Shown here: in pieces, positions 37,043-45,382 of the stretch
Layout: each line of letters opens with the position of its first letter
Position numbering within the stretch: position 1 is the first letter of the stretch
Assembly: GCF_016798325.1 (NCBI RefSeq)
Contig: NZ_JAERVO010000004.1
Coordinates: 62,001-126,000 of the forward strand
Source of the DNA: Marinobacter mangrovi
Lineage (GTDB): Bacteria; Pseudomonadota; Gammaproteobacteria; Pseudomonadales; Oleiphilaceae
DNA length: 64,000 nucleotides
Direction of reading: 5' to 3'
Made by a program: the position numbers and the translations under genes
The notes under the pieces: generated by a model
What the model saw: the letters and a program-made list of their open reading frames with translations, nothing else
Told to the model about the DNA's origin: nothing
Databases searched by the model: none

Positions 37043-37915
37043 TTGACCCGCGTGAATGTTCTGGTTGTACACGATTACGGTCCCCTGGGACGCCTGGTGC
37101 TGGAGACGCTGCGAGGCACCTCGCTGGCGATCCGGCCACTGTTGATCCGCAGTCCGGACGGCGTGGATCCCGCCGCGCTGGAAGACTGGATTCCCGAGGA
37201 AACGGACCTGATCGTCAATACCCTCTGGCATAACGATCCTGAGGCCGCTGAGCGCGATCCGGAGACGATTCGCGAGTGGACTTTTTCCATTCCCATGGCG
37301 CTGGCCGAGCACGCCCGTGCCCACGACATCGCCCTGATCCAGCTGTCCACTTGCTATGTGTTCGACGGGCGTAAGCAGAGTGCCTACATCACCTCCAACC
37401 CGGGGCAGCCGTTCAGTCAGCTCGGCAACTGGCAGTGGGAGTGTGAACAGGCGCTGCGCACGCTGTTGCCCCGGCACCTGATCCTGCGCACGGGCTGGAG
37501 TCTGGATCGCTTCATCCGCAAGATCACCGCTTCTGCCGAGGGGGCGACGCAGCTGGAGTTATCGAGCCGCCATCGAGGCCAACCGGTGGCCCTGAGGGAT
37601 CTGGCGCGAGTCATCCGGGCGTTGGTGTTGCAGATCGATTGCGGGGCGGAAGTGTGGGGAACCTACCAGTACGCTGGCGCCGAGGAAATCAGCCAGTACG
37701 AACTGGGCTTGGAGATCGTCAATGCGCTGCCGGAACTGTCGGAAGTGCACGTGGTGGACAAGGTGCCGGCCTGGGCCAAGCTGGAGCCGGAAAACACCAC
37801 GCTGGGCTGCATCAAGATCCGCAACACCTTCGGTGTCAAGCAGCAGCCCTGGCGCACCCGTCTCAAGGAGGAGGCCGCCCTGATTGCCGGGACGGCCCAG
37901 CCGGAAACGCACTGA
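37043..37915 (+). CDS. RmlD-like sugar-nucleotide reductase homologue lacking the catalytic YxxxK
   Basis: A 290-residue Rossmann-fold protein related to dTDP-4-dehydrorhamnose reductase. The N-terminal VLVVHDYGPLGRLVLETL and the segment QLSTCYVFDGRKQSAY match RmlD (STDYVFDG). Where RmlD has YxxxK, this protein has LGNWQWECEQA, so both catalytic Tyr and Lys are replaced. It may therefore bind nucleotide without reducing sugar, like the MAT2B branch of the family; that is inference. No other rhamnose genes are nearby. The start is TTG at 37043 with GGAG close before it; GTG at 37052 is an alternative. Confidence 0.75.
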   Translation: MTRVNVLVVHDYGPLGRLVLETLRGTSLAIRPLLIRSPDGVDPAALEDWIPEETDLIVNTLWHNDPEAAERDPETIREWTFSIPMALAEHARAHDIALIQLSTCYVFDGRKQSAYITSNPGQPFSQLGNWQWECEQALRTLLPRHLILRTGWSLDRFIRKITASAEGATQLELSSRHRGQPVALRDLARVIRALVLQIDCGAEVWGTYQYAGAEEISQYELGLEIVNALPELSEVHVVDKVPAWAKLEPENTTLGCIKIRNTFGVKQQPWRTRLKEEAALIAGTAQPETH

Positions 37916-37936
37916 TCCGGCGACGTTGCGGCGGTG

Positions 37937-38683
37937 TCAGTCGCCTTTCTGGCAACCGCCATGCGCTACTGCCTGAAGGCCGTCAATATCCTGCAGCGTG
38001 ACTTCCCGGCCGTGCGAGTCGATCAGACCCTGACGCTGGAAGCGGGTCATGACACGACTGACCGTTTCCACCGCCAGCCCCAGATAATTGGCAATGTCAT
38101 GTCGGGGCATGGGCAGGATCAACTTCGTCGCCGACAGTCGGCGACGGCTGAAACGGGAGGACAGGGACAGCAACAGCGTGGCAATCCGTTCCTCGGCCGA
38201 ATTCTTGCTCAGCAACAGCGACAGGTTGTGGCTGTTCTTGATTTCCTGGCTCATCAGCTGGAAGAAGTGGTGCTGTAGCGAGGGAATCCGGGTGGCGAGC
38301 TCTTCCAGACGGTTGAACGGGATCTCGCAGAAACTGCTGCGTTCCAGCGCCTTGGCAGAACAGGAATACCCCTCCGGCCCCATGCTGTCCAAGCCGATGA
38401 TCTCGCCAGGCAGGTAAAAGCCGGTAATCTGCTCTTCGCCGGAGTCGGCGATGATGTAAGTCTTGACCGCGCCACTGCGAACGGCGTAACAGGCCTTGAA
38501 CGGATCCTTCTGGCGGAACACATGTTTCCCGCGATCAATGGTCCGTCCCTGCTGCACCACATCCTCGAGACGTTCGATCTCGTTCTCGCTGACGGCCAGG
38601 GGAAGACAGAGATTGCTGAGACTGCATTCCTGGCAGCTTGATTTCAGCGCGGAGGCGCGCAAAGTGGAGATGCGTTCGCCCAT
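37937..38683 (-). CDS. fnr: Fnr/Anr-type oxygen-sensing transcription regulator
   Basis: A 248-residue Crp-family regulator of the Fnr/Anr branch (E. coli Fnr 250). The [4Fe-4S] ligands are present: Cys17, Cys20 and Cys26 in SCQECSLSNLCLP, and Cys119 in SSFCEIPF, with the spacing of E. coli Cys20/23/29/122. The helix-turn-helix IANYLGLAVETVSRVMTRFQ has the Glu-x-x-Ser-Arg contacts for TTGAT half-sites. It should activate genes under low oxygen. ATG 38683 follows AAGG by eight bases. A matching box exists at 59902-59915. Confidence 0.95.
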   Translation of the reverse strand: MGERISTLRASALKSSCQECSLSNLCLPLAVSENEIERLEDVVQQGRTIDRGKHVFRQKDPFKACYAVRSGAVKTYIIADSGEEQITGFYLPGEIIGLDSMGPEGYSCSAKALERSSFCEIPFNRLEELATRIPSLQHHFFQLMSQEIKNSHNLSLLLSKNSAEERIATLLLSLSSRFSRRRLSATKLILPMPRHDIANYLGLAVETVSRVMTRFQRQGLIDSHGREVTLQDIDGLQAVAHGGCQKGD

Positions 38684-38777
38684 TTGAATGACCTTTCCCC
38701 GTTCCGTTTCCACTGTACCCACCTTAAAGGCGACAGGCCCTATTTGCCAACTTTACCGGTGCGCGTCGTTCAGGGGA

Positions 38778-38807
38778 AGGTCCGCCCTCACCGAGGGAGG
38801 GCGACCT
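38778..38807 (-). repeat. Hairpin between fabB and fnr
   Basis: AGGTC-C-GCCCTC (38778-38789) pairs with GAGGGC-GACCT (38797-38807), leaving one bulged C. It lies 11 bp downstream of the fabB stop on the minus strand, but without a T-run, so only a weak terminator if one at all. Confidence 0.4.
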
Positions 38808-38817
38808 GGTTGTCAGT

Positions 38818-40032
38818 TCAGCCGTTGAAACGCTGGAAGACCAGGGAGGCGTTGGTGCCACCAAAACCGAAGCTGTTCGACATGACGCGGTCCAGATGAG
38901 CGGACTTTGCATCAGGGCCAACGATCGGCATATGCGCAATTTCCGCATCCGGGGAGTGGTAGTTCCTGGTACCGGCGATGTAGCCGTTCTGCAGCATCAG
39001 CAGCGAATAAATCGCCTCGTGGACACCGGCCGCACCCAGGGAATGGCCGGACAGCGACTTGGTTGAGGAAATGGCCGGAATGTGCTCGCCAAACGTCTTG
39101 CGAACCGCGCCCATCTCGGCCACATCGCCCACCGGCGTGCTGGTGCCGTGCGCGTTGATGTAGTCGATCTTGCCGTCGACGGTGGACATAGCCTGGTGCA
39201 TGCAGCGCTGGGCCCCTTCGCCGGACGGCGCGACCATGTCGTAGCCGTCGCTGGTGGCGCCGTAGCCGACCAGTTCGGCGATGATGTTGGCGCCACGCTG
39301 TTTCGCGTGTTCCAGCTCCTCGACCACCAGCATGCCGCCACCACCGGCGATGACAAAGCCGTCACGACCACTGTCGAACGGACGGGAGGCGGTCTCCGGT
39401 GCGTCGTTGTACTTGGTGGAGAGGGCACCCATGGCGTCGAACAGCATGGTCAGGGTCCAGTCTTCCTCTTCGCCGCCGCCGGCAAAAACGATGTCCTGTT
39501 TGCCGGCCTGGATCTGTTCCATGGCGTGCCCGATGCAGTGAGCACTGGTGGCGCAGGCCGAGGACATGGAATAGTTCACACCGCGGATCTTGTAGGCCGT
39601 GGCCAGACAGGCGGATACGGTGCTGGTCATGATGCGCGGCACCATGTACGGCCCAATCCGTTTGACGCCACGCTCGCGCATGATGTCCACGGCTTCCACC
39701 TGACTGGAGCAGGACGCACCGCCGGAACCGGCGATCAGGCCGGTTCGGTCGTTGGAGATCAGGCTCTCATCGAGCTTGGCGGATTCGATGGCCTCCTGCA
39801 TGGCCAGATAACTGTACATCGCGGACTGGCCCATGAAGCGGCGTACCTTGCGGTCGATCACCGACGTGTCGACATCGACCGAGCCGGAGACCTGGCTGCG
39901 GAAGCCCTGGTCCCGATAGGTTTCGTTGAAGCGAATGCCGGAGCGGCCTGTCTTCAGGCTGTCATTCACCGCTTCGATACTGTTTCCCAGGCACGACACG
40001 ATACCCATGCCCGTGATCACAACACGTCTCAT
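38818..40032 (-). CDS. fabB: Beta-ketoacyl-ACP synthase I
   Basis: FabB condenses malonyl-ACP with acyl-ACP and is needed for unsaturated fatty acid elongation. The 404-residue protein (E. coli 406) has the catalytic triad: Cys in [14 protein letters not shown], His in [11 protein letters not shown] and His in [27 protein letters not shown] is the C-terminal glycine-rich motif. GGAG is six bases before the ATG at 40032. fabA, usually just upstream, is not here. Confidence 0.96.
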   Translation of the reverse strand: MRRVVITGMGIVSCLGNSIEAVNDSLKTGRSGIRFNETYRDQGFRSQVSGSVDVDTSVIDRKVRRFMGQSAMYSYLAMQEAIESAKLDESLISNDRTGLIAGSGGASCSSQVEAVDIMRERGVKRIGPYMVPRIMTSTVSACLATAYKIRGVNYSMSSACATSAHCIGHAMEQIQAGKQDIVFAGGGEEEDWTLTMLFDAMGALSTKYNDAPETASRPFDSGRDGFVIAGGGGMLVVEELEHAKQRGANIIAELVGYGATSDGYDMVAPSGEGAQRCMHQAMSTVDGKIDYINAHGTSTPVGDVAEMGAVRKTFGEHIPAISSTKSLSGHSLGAAGVHEAIYSLLMLQNGYIAGTRNYHSPDAEIAHMPIVGPDAKSAHLDRVMSNSFGFGGTNASLVFQRFNG

Positions 40033-40463
40033 CGCAGTCTCCATCCGTGACGTGGTCGAAAATGATGACTACCATTCTAGAGCCTGGCTGGCCGCCTACG
40101 GAATGTGACCTTGGTCGAGCGACCGTGTTCCCGGAAAAACTGAATAGTGTCCCGTCTGGTTAATTCGTTGAACTACTGCGTACCGCTGACGTCTCTGGCC
40201 AAGGCGCCAGCCCGCCGCTGTGGTGGCTCCACATCCAGGGTTGGCAACGCAGGTCCAGAGGCGTCAGCGGTGCGCCCTTCGGGAGCGCCTGAACGCTTTG
40301 ATAGCGGTGTTGCGGCAGCTCGATTTGGAACCACCAAACCTTCGCTACCGCGCCTTGCTCTCAAAGCGGTCAGGCGCTCAGTAGATCAACGAATTAACCA
40401 GACGGGACACGAGGGCTTCAACTTCGTCTAGACTTGCACCGACTCATTGAAACAGACCCTGGC
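40033..40463. other. Divergent intergenic region fabB / 7TM-DISM cyclase
   Basis: 431 bp without a gene. Most of it is the nested palindromic element 40147-40410. The fabB side (40033-40146) has a TAGAAT-like hexamer on the minus strand (40074-40079) with no good -35. The 53 bp after the element lead into the cyclase gene and show no strong promoter. Confidence 0.6.
40147..40410. mobile_element. 264-bp non-coding element with terminal and nested inverted repeats (MITE-like)
   Basis: The outer arms, 40147-40178 and 40379-40410, are 32-bp inverted repeats differing at one position (A40172/A40385). They begin GTGTCCCGTC and end GACGGGACAC. Inside are two more long dyads: 40182-40198 with 40255-40271 (17 bp, one G-T pair) and 40283-40301 with 40361-40379 (19 bp, one mismatch). 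The arms are contiguous, so one strand would fold as a three-way junction. There is no convincing ORF and no clear target-site duplication. A miniature transposable element or a structured RNA/DNA element are both possible. Confidence 0.7.
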
Positions 40464-42191
40464 ATGTTCGCTGTCGTCAGATCATTTATTTTCATTACTA
40501 TTATAGGCTTACTGTGCGTCGCCCGTGTTGCGTCCGCAGCTCTTCCACCGGCGCCCGTACTGGATATTTCGCATCTGGGTGACGAGCTCCTCCGTTCTCC
40601 GGCGGAATTTCTGGTCACCCCACAGACCACCACGCTGGATCAGTTGCCCCTGGACCGGTTCCGGCCGCTCACCGACCGGGACGTCAATCAGGGCATCAGT
40701 AACCAGGCTTTCTGGGTGCGCCTCAAACTGCGAAACGAAGCCGACCGGCCCCGGCGCTGGGTATTGAGCCACGAGACCGCCTATCTCGACCTGATGACGG
40801 TCTACTGGGCCGATAACGGTGGGCCGCCGCACACGCTGTCGCTCACCGACCGCGCGCCTTACCACAGTCGCCCCCTGAACTACCGCACGCTGGCGTTCCA
40901 GCATGTCACGCCCCCGGGCGGCTCCACCACGCTTTATCTGCGACTGGCCTATGAAAAGCCGGACAGCGTCAGCCTGAACATCAAACTCGACGACGCCGAT
41001 CGGTTCGCGGCGCAATCGCGGCAGTCGTATGCTATTTACGGGATGTATTACGGCGCCATGCTGGTGCTGGTGTTCATTTCGCTGATCGGGGCCTGGTTGC
41101 TGCGCCAGTGGCTGTTTTTCCAGTATGCCGTGTTCCTGGTGGCCAGTACGCTGATGTGGGCGCTGCTCAACGGATTCGCCTTCCAGTTCCTTTGGCCCCA
41201 ATCGGTGTTCTGGCACAACGAAGGCTTCCACATTCTCTATTTATTGATGGCGGCCAGTGCTTTCCAGTTTTCCCGCACCTTCCTGCGGACCCGGCAGCGC
41301 TTTCCGGGCATCGACCGGACGATCAGGGGCATCCAGGCGGTCATGGTGCTGGGCATTCTGATGCGATTTGCCGGCCTCTATGAACCGGTGCTGGTACTGT
41401 CATTCATTAGCTTGATCTCGTTGATCCTGCTGGCGCCGCTGGGGTTCTGGGCCTATCGCCAGGGTCAGCACTACGCGCGCTGGTACGCCATTGCCTGGGT
41501 GATATACGGCATTGGTCTGGCCCTGAGCGTGATCAGTGCCGGTACGCCCTGGCTGCATTGGGGCATGGAGTCGCTGGGCTTCGCCCAGGCCGCCGGTGTG
41601 CTGGAAGCCTTGCTGCTGCTGGTGGCCCTGGGCGAACGGCTGATGGGCTGGGACCGCGATCGACGCCTGGCCCTGCGTATGGCGCACCAGGATCCGCTGA
41701 CCGGCCTCAATAACCGGCGTGGACTGAACGTTGCCTATGAGACCTTCCGCGAACGATTCGAGCAGACCAGCCTGCCGGTATTCCTGGTCCTGATCGACCT
41801 GGATCACTTCAAGGTCATCAACGACACCCATGGCCACGAAGCGGGTGACCACGTGCTGGTGGATCTCGCGAACATGCTGACTCGCACCTGCCGGCCGGCT
41901 GACGTTTGTATCCGGTATGGCGGGGAAGAGTTTGTTCTCCTGTTGCAGGTGCCCTCGGAAGATGTAGCCCTGTCCATCGCCGACCGGATCCGGCTGGACT
42001 TCGCGGAACACCCGACCGAATATGAGGGGAAAACCATCACCCACACGCTGACGGCTGGCATTGCACCGATCTTCGCGGCCGACGTTCAGTTGTCCCCGCA
42101 ACAAATGATCCGGGACGCCGACCAGGCCCTGTATGAAGCCAAGCGGGAAGGGCGCAATCGCTGCCGGCTGTATCGGGGCAAGCACCGGTAA
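40464..42191 (+). CDS. 7TM-DISM diguanylate cyclase
   Basis: A 575-residue membrane protein with a signal peptide (cleavage near ARVASA), a periplasmic 7TMR-DISMED2 sensor (~residues 30-165, with SNQAFWVRLKLRNEA and WVLSHETAYLD), seven membrane helices (~190-385) and a C-terminal GGDEF domain. The active site is intact (RYGGEEFVLLL, near 486) and the I-site RPAD lies five residues before it. DISMED2 modules are thought to bind carbohydrates or other small ligands. The start is uncertain; the TTG at 40434 would add ten residues. The nested palindromic element ends 53 bp upstream and so occupies its promoter region. Confidence 0.9.
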   Translation: MFAVVRSFIFITIIGLLCVARVASAALPPAPVLDISHLGDELLRSPAEFLVTPQTTTLDQLPLDRFRPLTDRDVNQGISNQAFWVRLKLRNEADRPRRWVLSHETAYLDLMTVYWADNGGPPHTLSLTDRAPYHSRPLNYRTLAFQHVTPPGGSTTLYLRLAYEKPDSVSLNIKLDDADRFAAQSRQSYAIYGMYYGAMLVLVFISLIGAWLLRQWLFFQYAVFLVASTLMWALLNGFAFQFLWPQSVFWHNEGFHILYLLMAASAFQFSRTFLRTRQRFPGIDRTIRGIQAVMVLGILMRFAGLYEPVLVLSFISLISLILLAPLGFWAYRQGQHYARWYAIAWVIYGIGLALSVISAGTPWLHWGMESLGFAQAAGVLEALLLLVALGERLMGWDRDRRLALRMAHQDPLTGLNNRRGLNVAYETFRERFEQTSLPVFLVLIDLDHFKVINDTHGHEAGDHVLVDLANMLTRTCRPADVCIRYGGEEFVLLLQVPSEDVALSIADRIRLDFAEHPTEYEGKTITHTLTAGIAPIFAADVQLSPQQMIRDADQALYEAKREGRNRCRLYRGKHR

Positions 42192-42223
42192 CCATCGCAC
42201 AGACACGCCGAAAGGAGTGCCTC

Positions 42224-43078
42224 ATGTCGACGGATTCGATCCTCAACTCCCTGCTGACCCAGGCCGGTCTGCCGCCGGCAAGTGAGCGCCCCGGTATGGG
42301 GGGCGGCAGTATCAACGACGCGTTTCGTGTCGTGCTCGAAAACGGCGAGACGGTCTTTCTCAAGGTGCACCGGGCGCCTCCGGCCGGCTTCTTCGAGGCC
42401 GAGGCGGAGGGCCTGCGCGCCCTCTCGGCCACCGGGGCGATCCGGGTTCCCCAGGTGCTGGCCGTGTCGGATCAGGGGCTCTTGCTGGAATGGGTGTCCG
42501 GCTCGCCCGGGCCGGATTTTGGCCGCGAGCTGGGCGAGCAACTGGCGCAGATGCACCGTACTACGGACAGCGCCTTTGGCTTTTCCTGCGACAATTACTG
42601 TGGCCTGACGCCACAGCCGAATCCGCGCATGGCGGACGGCTTTGCCTTTTTCGGCGAGGCCCGGCTGTTGTTTCAGGCCCGTCTGGCCCGGGACAAGGGA
42701 CTGCTGCCCGCGGCCGAGGTGCGCCAGGTGGACACCATCGCCCACCGTCTGGCCGACTGGATTCCGGAGCAGCCGCCCAGCCTGATCCACGGCGATCTCT
42801 GGAGCGGCAACATCCACGCCGGTCCGGGCGGCGAACCGGTCCTGATTGACCCGGCGGCCCACTACGGTTGGGCTGAGGCGGATCTTGCCATGACCACATT
42901 GTTTGGCAGCCAGTCCGCTGACTTCTACGCGGCCTATGCCGCCAACGCCGATCTGGCACCGGATTGGGAAGAGCGGGTTCCGCTGTACAACCTCTACCAC
43001 CTGCTCAATCACATGAACCTGTTTTGCGGCGGTTATCGGTCGTCTGTGCGTTCGGTGCTGGCAAGATTTGTCGGCTGA
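42224..43078 (+). CDS. Fructosamine kinase family protein
   Basis: A 284-residue kinase-fold protein related to fructosamine-3-kinase and bacterial YniA. These phosphorylate ketoamines (Amadori products) so that glycation is reversed. The family signature HGDLWSGNIHAGPGGEP with catalytic Asp, followed by IDPAAHYGWAEADLAMT, is clear; the N-terminal GGGSINDAFRVVLENGETVFLK carries the ATP lysine. It begins 32 bp after the cyclase gene and may be cotranscribed with it, though no functional link is evident. Confidence 0.92.
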   Translation: MSTDSILNSLLTQAGLPPASERPGMGGGSINDAFRVVLENGETVFLKVHRAPPAGFFEAEAEGLRALSATGAIRVPQVLAVSDQGLLLEWVSGSPGPDFGRELGEQLAQMHRTTDSAFGFSCDNYCGLTPQPNPRMADGFAFFGEARLLFQARLARDKGLLPAAEVRQVDTIAHRLADWIPEQPPSLIHGDLWSGNIHAGPGGEPVLIDPAAHYGWAEADLAMTTLFGSQSADFYAAYAANADLAPDWEERVPLYNLYHLLNHMNLFCGGYRSSVRSVLARFVG

Positions 43079-43090
43079 TCGAGCGGGCAC

Positions 43091-43117
43091 AAAAAAGCCA
43101 GCATCGTGATGCTGGCT
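43091..43117 (-). terminator. Terminator of lipA
   Basis: AGCCAGCAT (43096-43104) pairs with ATGCTGGCT (43109-43117), loop CGTG; on the minus strand a run of six T follows (43091-43096). It lies 25 bp after the lipA stop. Confidence 0.87.
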
Positions 43118-43141
43118 TCGATTGCCGGGCTGTGGGATCTG

Positions 43142-44185
43142 TCAGTCCACAGCCTTCATCGGAATCAGGTTCTCGTCCTTCTCCGGTGTCGGCACTGCGG
43201 GCATGGCCAGGCCCAGGTTGTTCTGCTCGAACACCCGGTCCGCACGATAGCTGGAGCGAACCATGGGGCCGGAGGGAACTTCCATAAAGCCTTTCTCCAG
43301 GCCAATTTCCCGGTAGCGGTTGAACTCTTCCGGCGTGACGTAGCGTTCCACCGGCAGGTGGTTCGGCGTGGGGCGCAGATACTGGCCCAAGGTCAGGATA
43401 TCGACGCCCACGGCACGCAGGTCATCCATGGTCTGGAGGATTTCCTCGTCGGTCTCGCCCAGGCCCAGCATGATGCTGGTCTTGGTGAGGACGTCCGGGC
43501 GGTGCTTCTTGGCGTGTTCCAGTACCTTGAGGGTTTTCTCATAGCCGGCACGCGGGTCGCGCACGTAGTGGGTCAGGCGCTCGACGGTCTCGACGTTCTG
43601 GGCGAACACGTCCAGGCCGGAATCCACAACCGCCTCGATGGCGGAATGCACGCCGTCGAAGTCCGGGGTCAGGGCTTCCACGGCCACTTCCGGCGTGCGG
43701 GCCTTGATGGCGCTGACGCAGGCAGCGTAGTGGGCAGCGCCGCCGTCGTCCAGGTCGTCCCGGTCGACGGAGGTCAGCACGATGTAGCGCAGGCCCATCA
43801 GTTCGACGGATTTGGCGGTGTTTTCGGGCTCTTCCTGGTCCAGCCAGCCTTTCGGGTTGCCGGTATCGACCGCACAGAACTTACAGGCGCGGGTGCAGAC
43901 TGACCCCATCACCATGATGGTGGCGGTACCGTTATTCCAGCATTCACCGATGTTGGGGCAGTGGGATTCCTGGCAGACGGTGCTCAGCCGGTGCTCGGCC
44001 ACATTGCGGCGCACGGCGTCGAAGCGCTCACCGCCGGGCATGCGGGCGCGCAGCCAACTGGGTTTGCGGCTGACCGGTGTGTCCGCGTTGCCGGACCGTT
44101 TGATGCCGTCCTTGATGGCCGAAAATCCTTGCTCGCTGCGGTATTTTGAACCACTGGTAATGCGATTGCTGGCGCCATCAGTCAT
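43142..44185 (-). CDS. lipA: Lipoyl synthase
   Basis: LipA is a radical-SAM enzyme that inserts two sulfurs into protein-bound octanoyl groups, using an auxiliary [4Fe-4S] cluster as sulfur donor. The 347-residue protein has the auxiliary cluster motif [12 protein letters not shown], the radical-SAM motif CTRACKFC and the C-terminal [10 protein letters not shown] with the conserved RSSY. It lies ~29 kb from lipB, whereas in E. coli the two are adjacent. A rho-independent terminator follows. Confidence 0.97.
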   Translation of the reverse strand: MTDGASNRITSGSKYRSEQGFSAIKDGIKRSGNADTPVSRKPSWLRARMPGGERFDAVRRNVAEHRLSTVCQESHCPNIGECWNNGTATIMVMGSVCTRACKFCAVDTGNPKGWLDQEEPENTAKSVELMGLRYIVLTSVDRDDLDDGGAAHYAACVSAIKARTPEVAVEALTPDFDGVHSAIEAVVDSGLDVFAQNVETVERLTHYVRDPRAGYEKTLKVLEHAKKHRPDVLTKTSIMLGLGETDEEILQTMDDLRAVGVDILTLGQYLRPTPNHLPVERYVTPEEFNRYREIGLEKGFMEVPSGPMVRSSYRADRVFEQNNLGLAMPAVPTPEKDENLIPMKAVD

Positions 44186-44389
44186 GGGGAATGCTGCTCA
44201 CTACGGTTGGAAAAGGGGGAATCCATCTTTACGGGCCGGGAACGCCGGGGCGTATTGCATCGAGGCCCGTGCTCGTTAAAGGTTAAAGATTGCACGGGAT
44301 CCTTACAAGCCATCTACGGCTAATGTCCCATGGGATCGGTAGGTGAATACCGAAAACACCGGACGGCAGTGCAGTGCTACCCGGCGTTA

Positions 44390-45262
44390 TTATACCGGCA
44401 TCACCCATGGGGACATACCGTCGCGGATGACCCTGCGAAGGCCGAGCATGCCTCGGTCAATGGCGGCCTGGGGGTGTTCTGTCTCGGTGGTCACCATATA
44501 CGACGGGTAGGGGAATGCCGGCGCATTGGGCACCCGGAACAGCCGGCCCTCGTCCAGCAAGCCGCGGATGGCCCGCTCCCGGAAGTAGCCCGCGCCGCCG
44601 GCGGAGAGAATGTAGCTCAGCCCCATGGGACCCATGCCCACGAAAATGCCGGAGCGTTTCAGGGAGGGAAAGGCCTTATCGTGGTGGGAGGAGAATTCCG
44701 GCCCCCAGTCCACGTAGACGTAATGTTCGTTCTCCGCCGTCGAGCCCGACGGATCGGTGGTCACCATGATCAGGCGCTCTTCCTCGAGCATCTCCACCAC
44801 CAGGCCGGGGTGGTACAGCGGCGAGTACACGACGGCGATATCAAGGATCCCGCGTTCCACCTTGCCGATCAGGCTGGCCGAGTCTCCGACTTCGGCCCGC
44901 ACGGCAATCTCCGGGCAGTTCTTGCGCATCCACACCAGCCAGTTCAAGAGCAGCGGATTCCACAGGCTCAGCTCGCCGCCGACGGAGAGCACATGTTCGT
45001 GTTCGGTGGAGACGTTGACGTCGTGCCGGGCGCGCTCCCACACCTGCAGGATCGACATCGCCGACGGCATGAACCGATCCCCCTGGGGCGTGAGACTGGC
45101 GCCGTGTCGGCCGCGCTCGAACAGGGCCTGCCCCAACTGGGTTTCCAGCGAGCGGATGCGGGCGGTGACGGTGGTCTGGGATATGTTCAGCCGGTCCGCA
45201 GCTTTCACGAAGCTGCCGGTTTCAGCCACGACCAGGAACGTGCGTGCGAGTTCGGTGTCCAT
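44390..45262 (-). CDS. LysR-family transcriptional regulator
   Basis: A 290-residue LysR regulator with the N-terminal winged HTH (LARTFLVVAETGSFVKAADRL, then SQTTVTARIRSLETQLGQALFERG) and a C-terminal periplasmic-binding-protein-like effector domain. The effector cannot be inferred. A 23-bp perfect dyad (45284-45306) 21 bp before its start fits an autoregulatory LysR operator that also faces the divergent Crp-like gene. Start ATG 45262 rather than the in-frame TTG at 45277. Confidence 0.93.
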   Translation of the reverse strand: MDTELARTFLVVAETGSFVKAADRLNISQTTVTARIRSLETQLGQALFERGRHGASLTPQGDRFMPSAMSILQVWERARHDVNVSTEHEHVLSVGGELSLWNPLLLNWLVWMRKNCPEIAVRAEVGDSASLIGKVERGILDIAVVYSPLYHPGLVVEMLEEERLIMVTTDPSGSTAENEHYVYVDWGPEFSSHHDKAFPSLKRSGIFVGMGPMGLSYILSAGGAGYFRERAIRGLLDEGRLFRVPNAPAFPYPSYMVTTETEHPQAAIDRGMLGLRRVIRDGMSPWVMPV

Positions 45263-45283
45263 ACATCCTGCATTCAATCAGAA

Positions 45284-45306
45284 ATATTGCTCAATAATAG
45301 CAATAT
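45284..45306. promoter_or_regulatory. Probable LysR operator
   Basis: ATATTGCT (45284-45291) and AGCAATAT (45299-45306) form a perfect inverted repeat with a 7-bp AT-rich spacer. It contains the T-N11-A pattern of LysR sites and lies in the divergent promoter region of lysR and the Crp-like gene. Confidence 0.65.
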
Positions 45307-45382
45307 AAATCAGTTTTTGTGAGTGAAAGTCGATGCAATAATAGCGCGCTAACGATTTCGCACGTTCGGGTGGAGTTATGTA

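Noticed and set aside
40147-40410. Integron attC site
   Set aside because: The element is palindromic but lacks the RYYYAAC and GTTRRRY core sites and no integron integrase or cassette array is near.
44325-44334. Short palindrome TCCCATGGGA upstream of lipA/lysR
   Set aside because: Only ten bases and no context; such words are expected by chance in this base composition.
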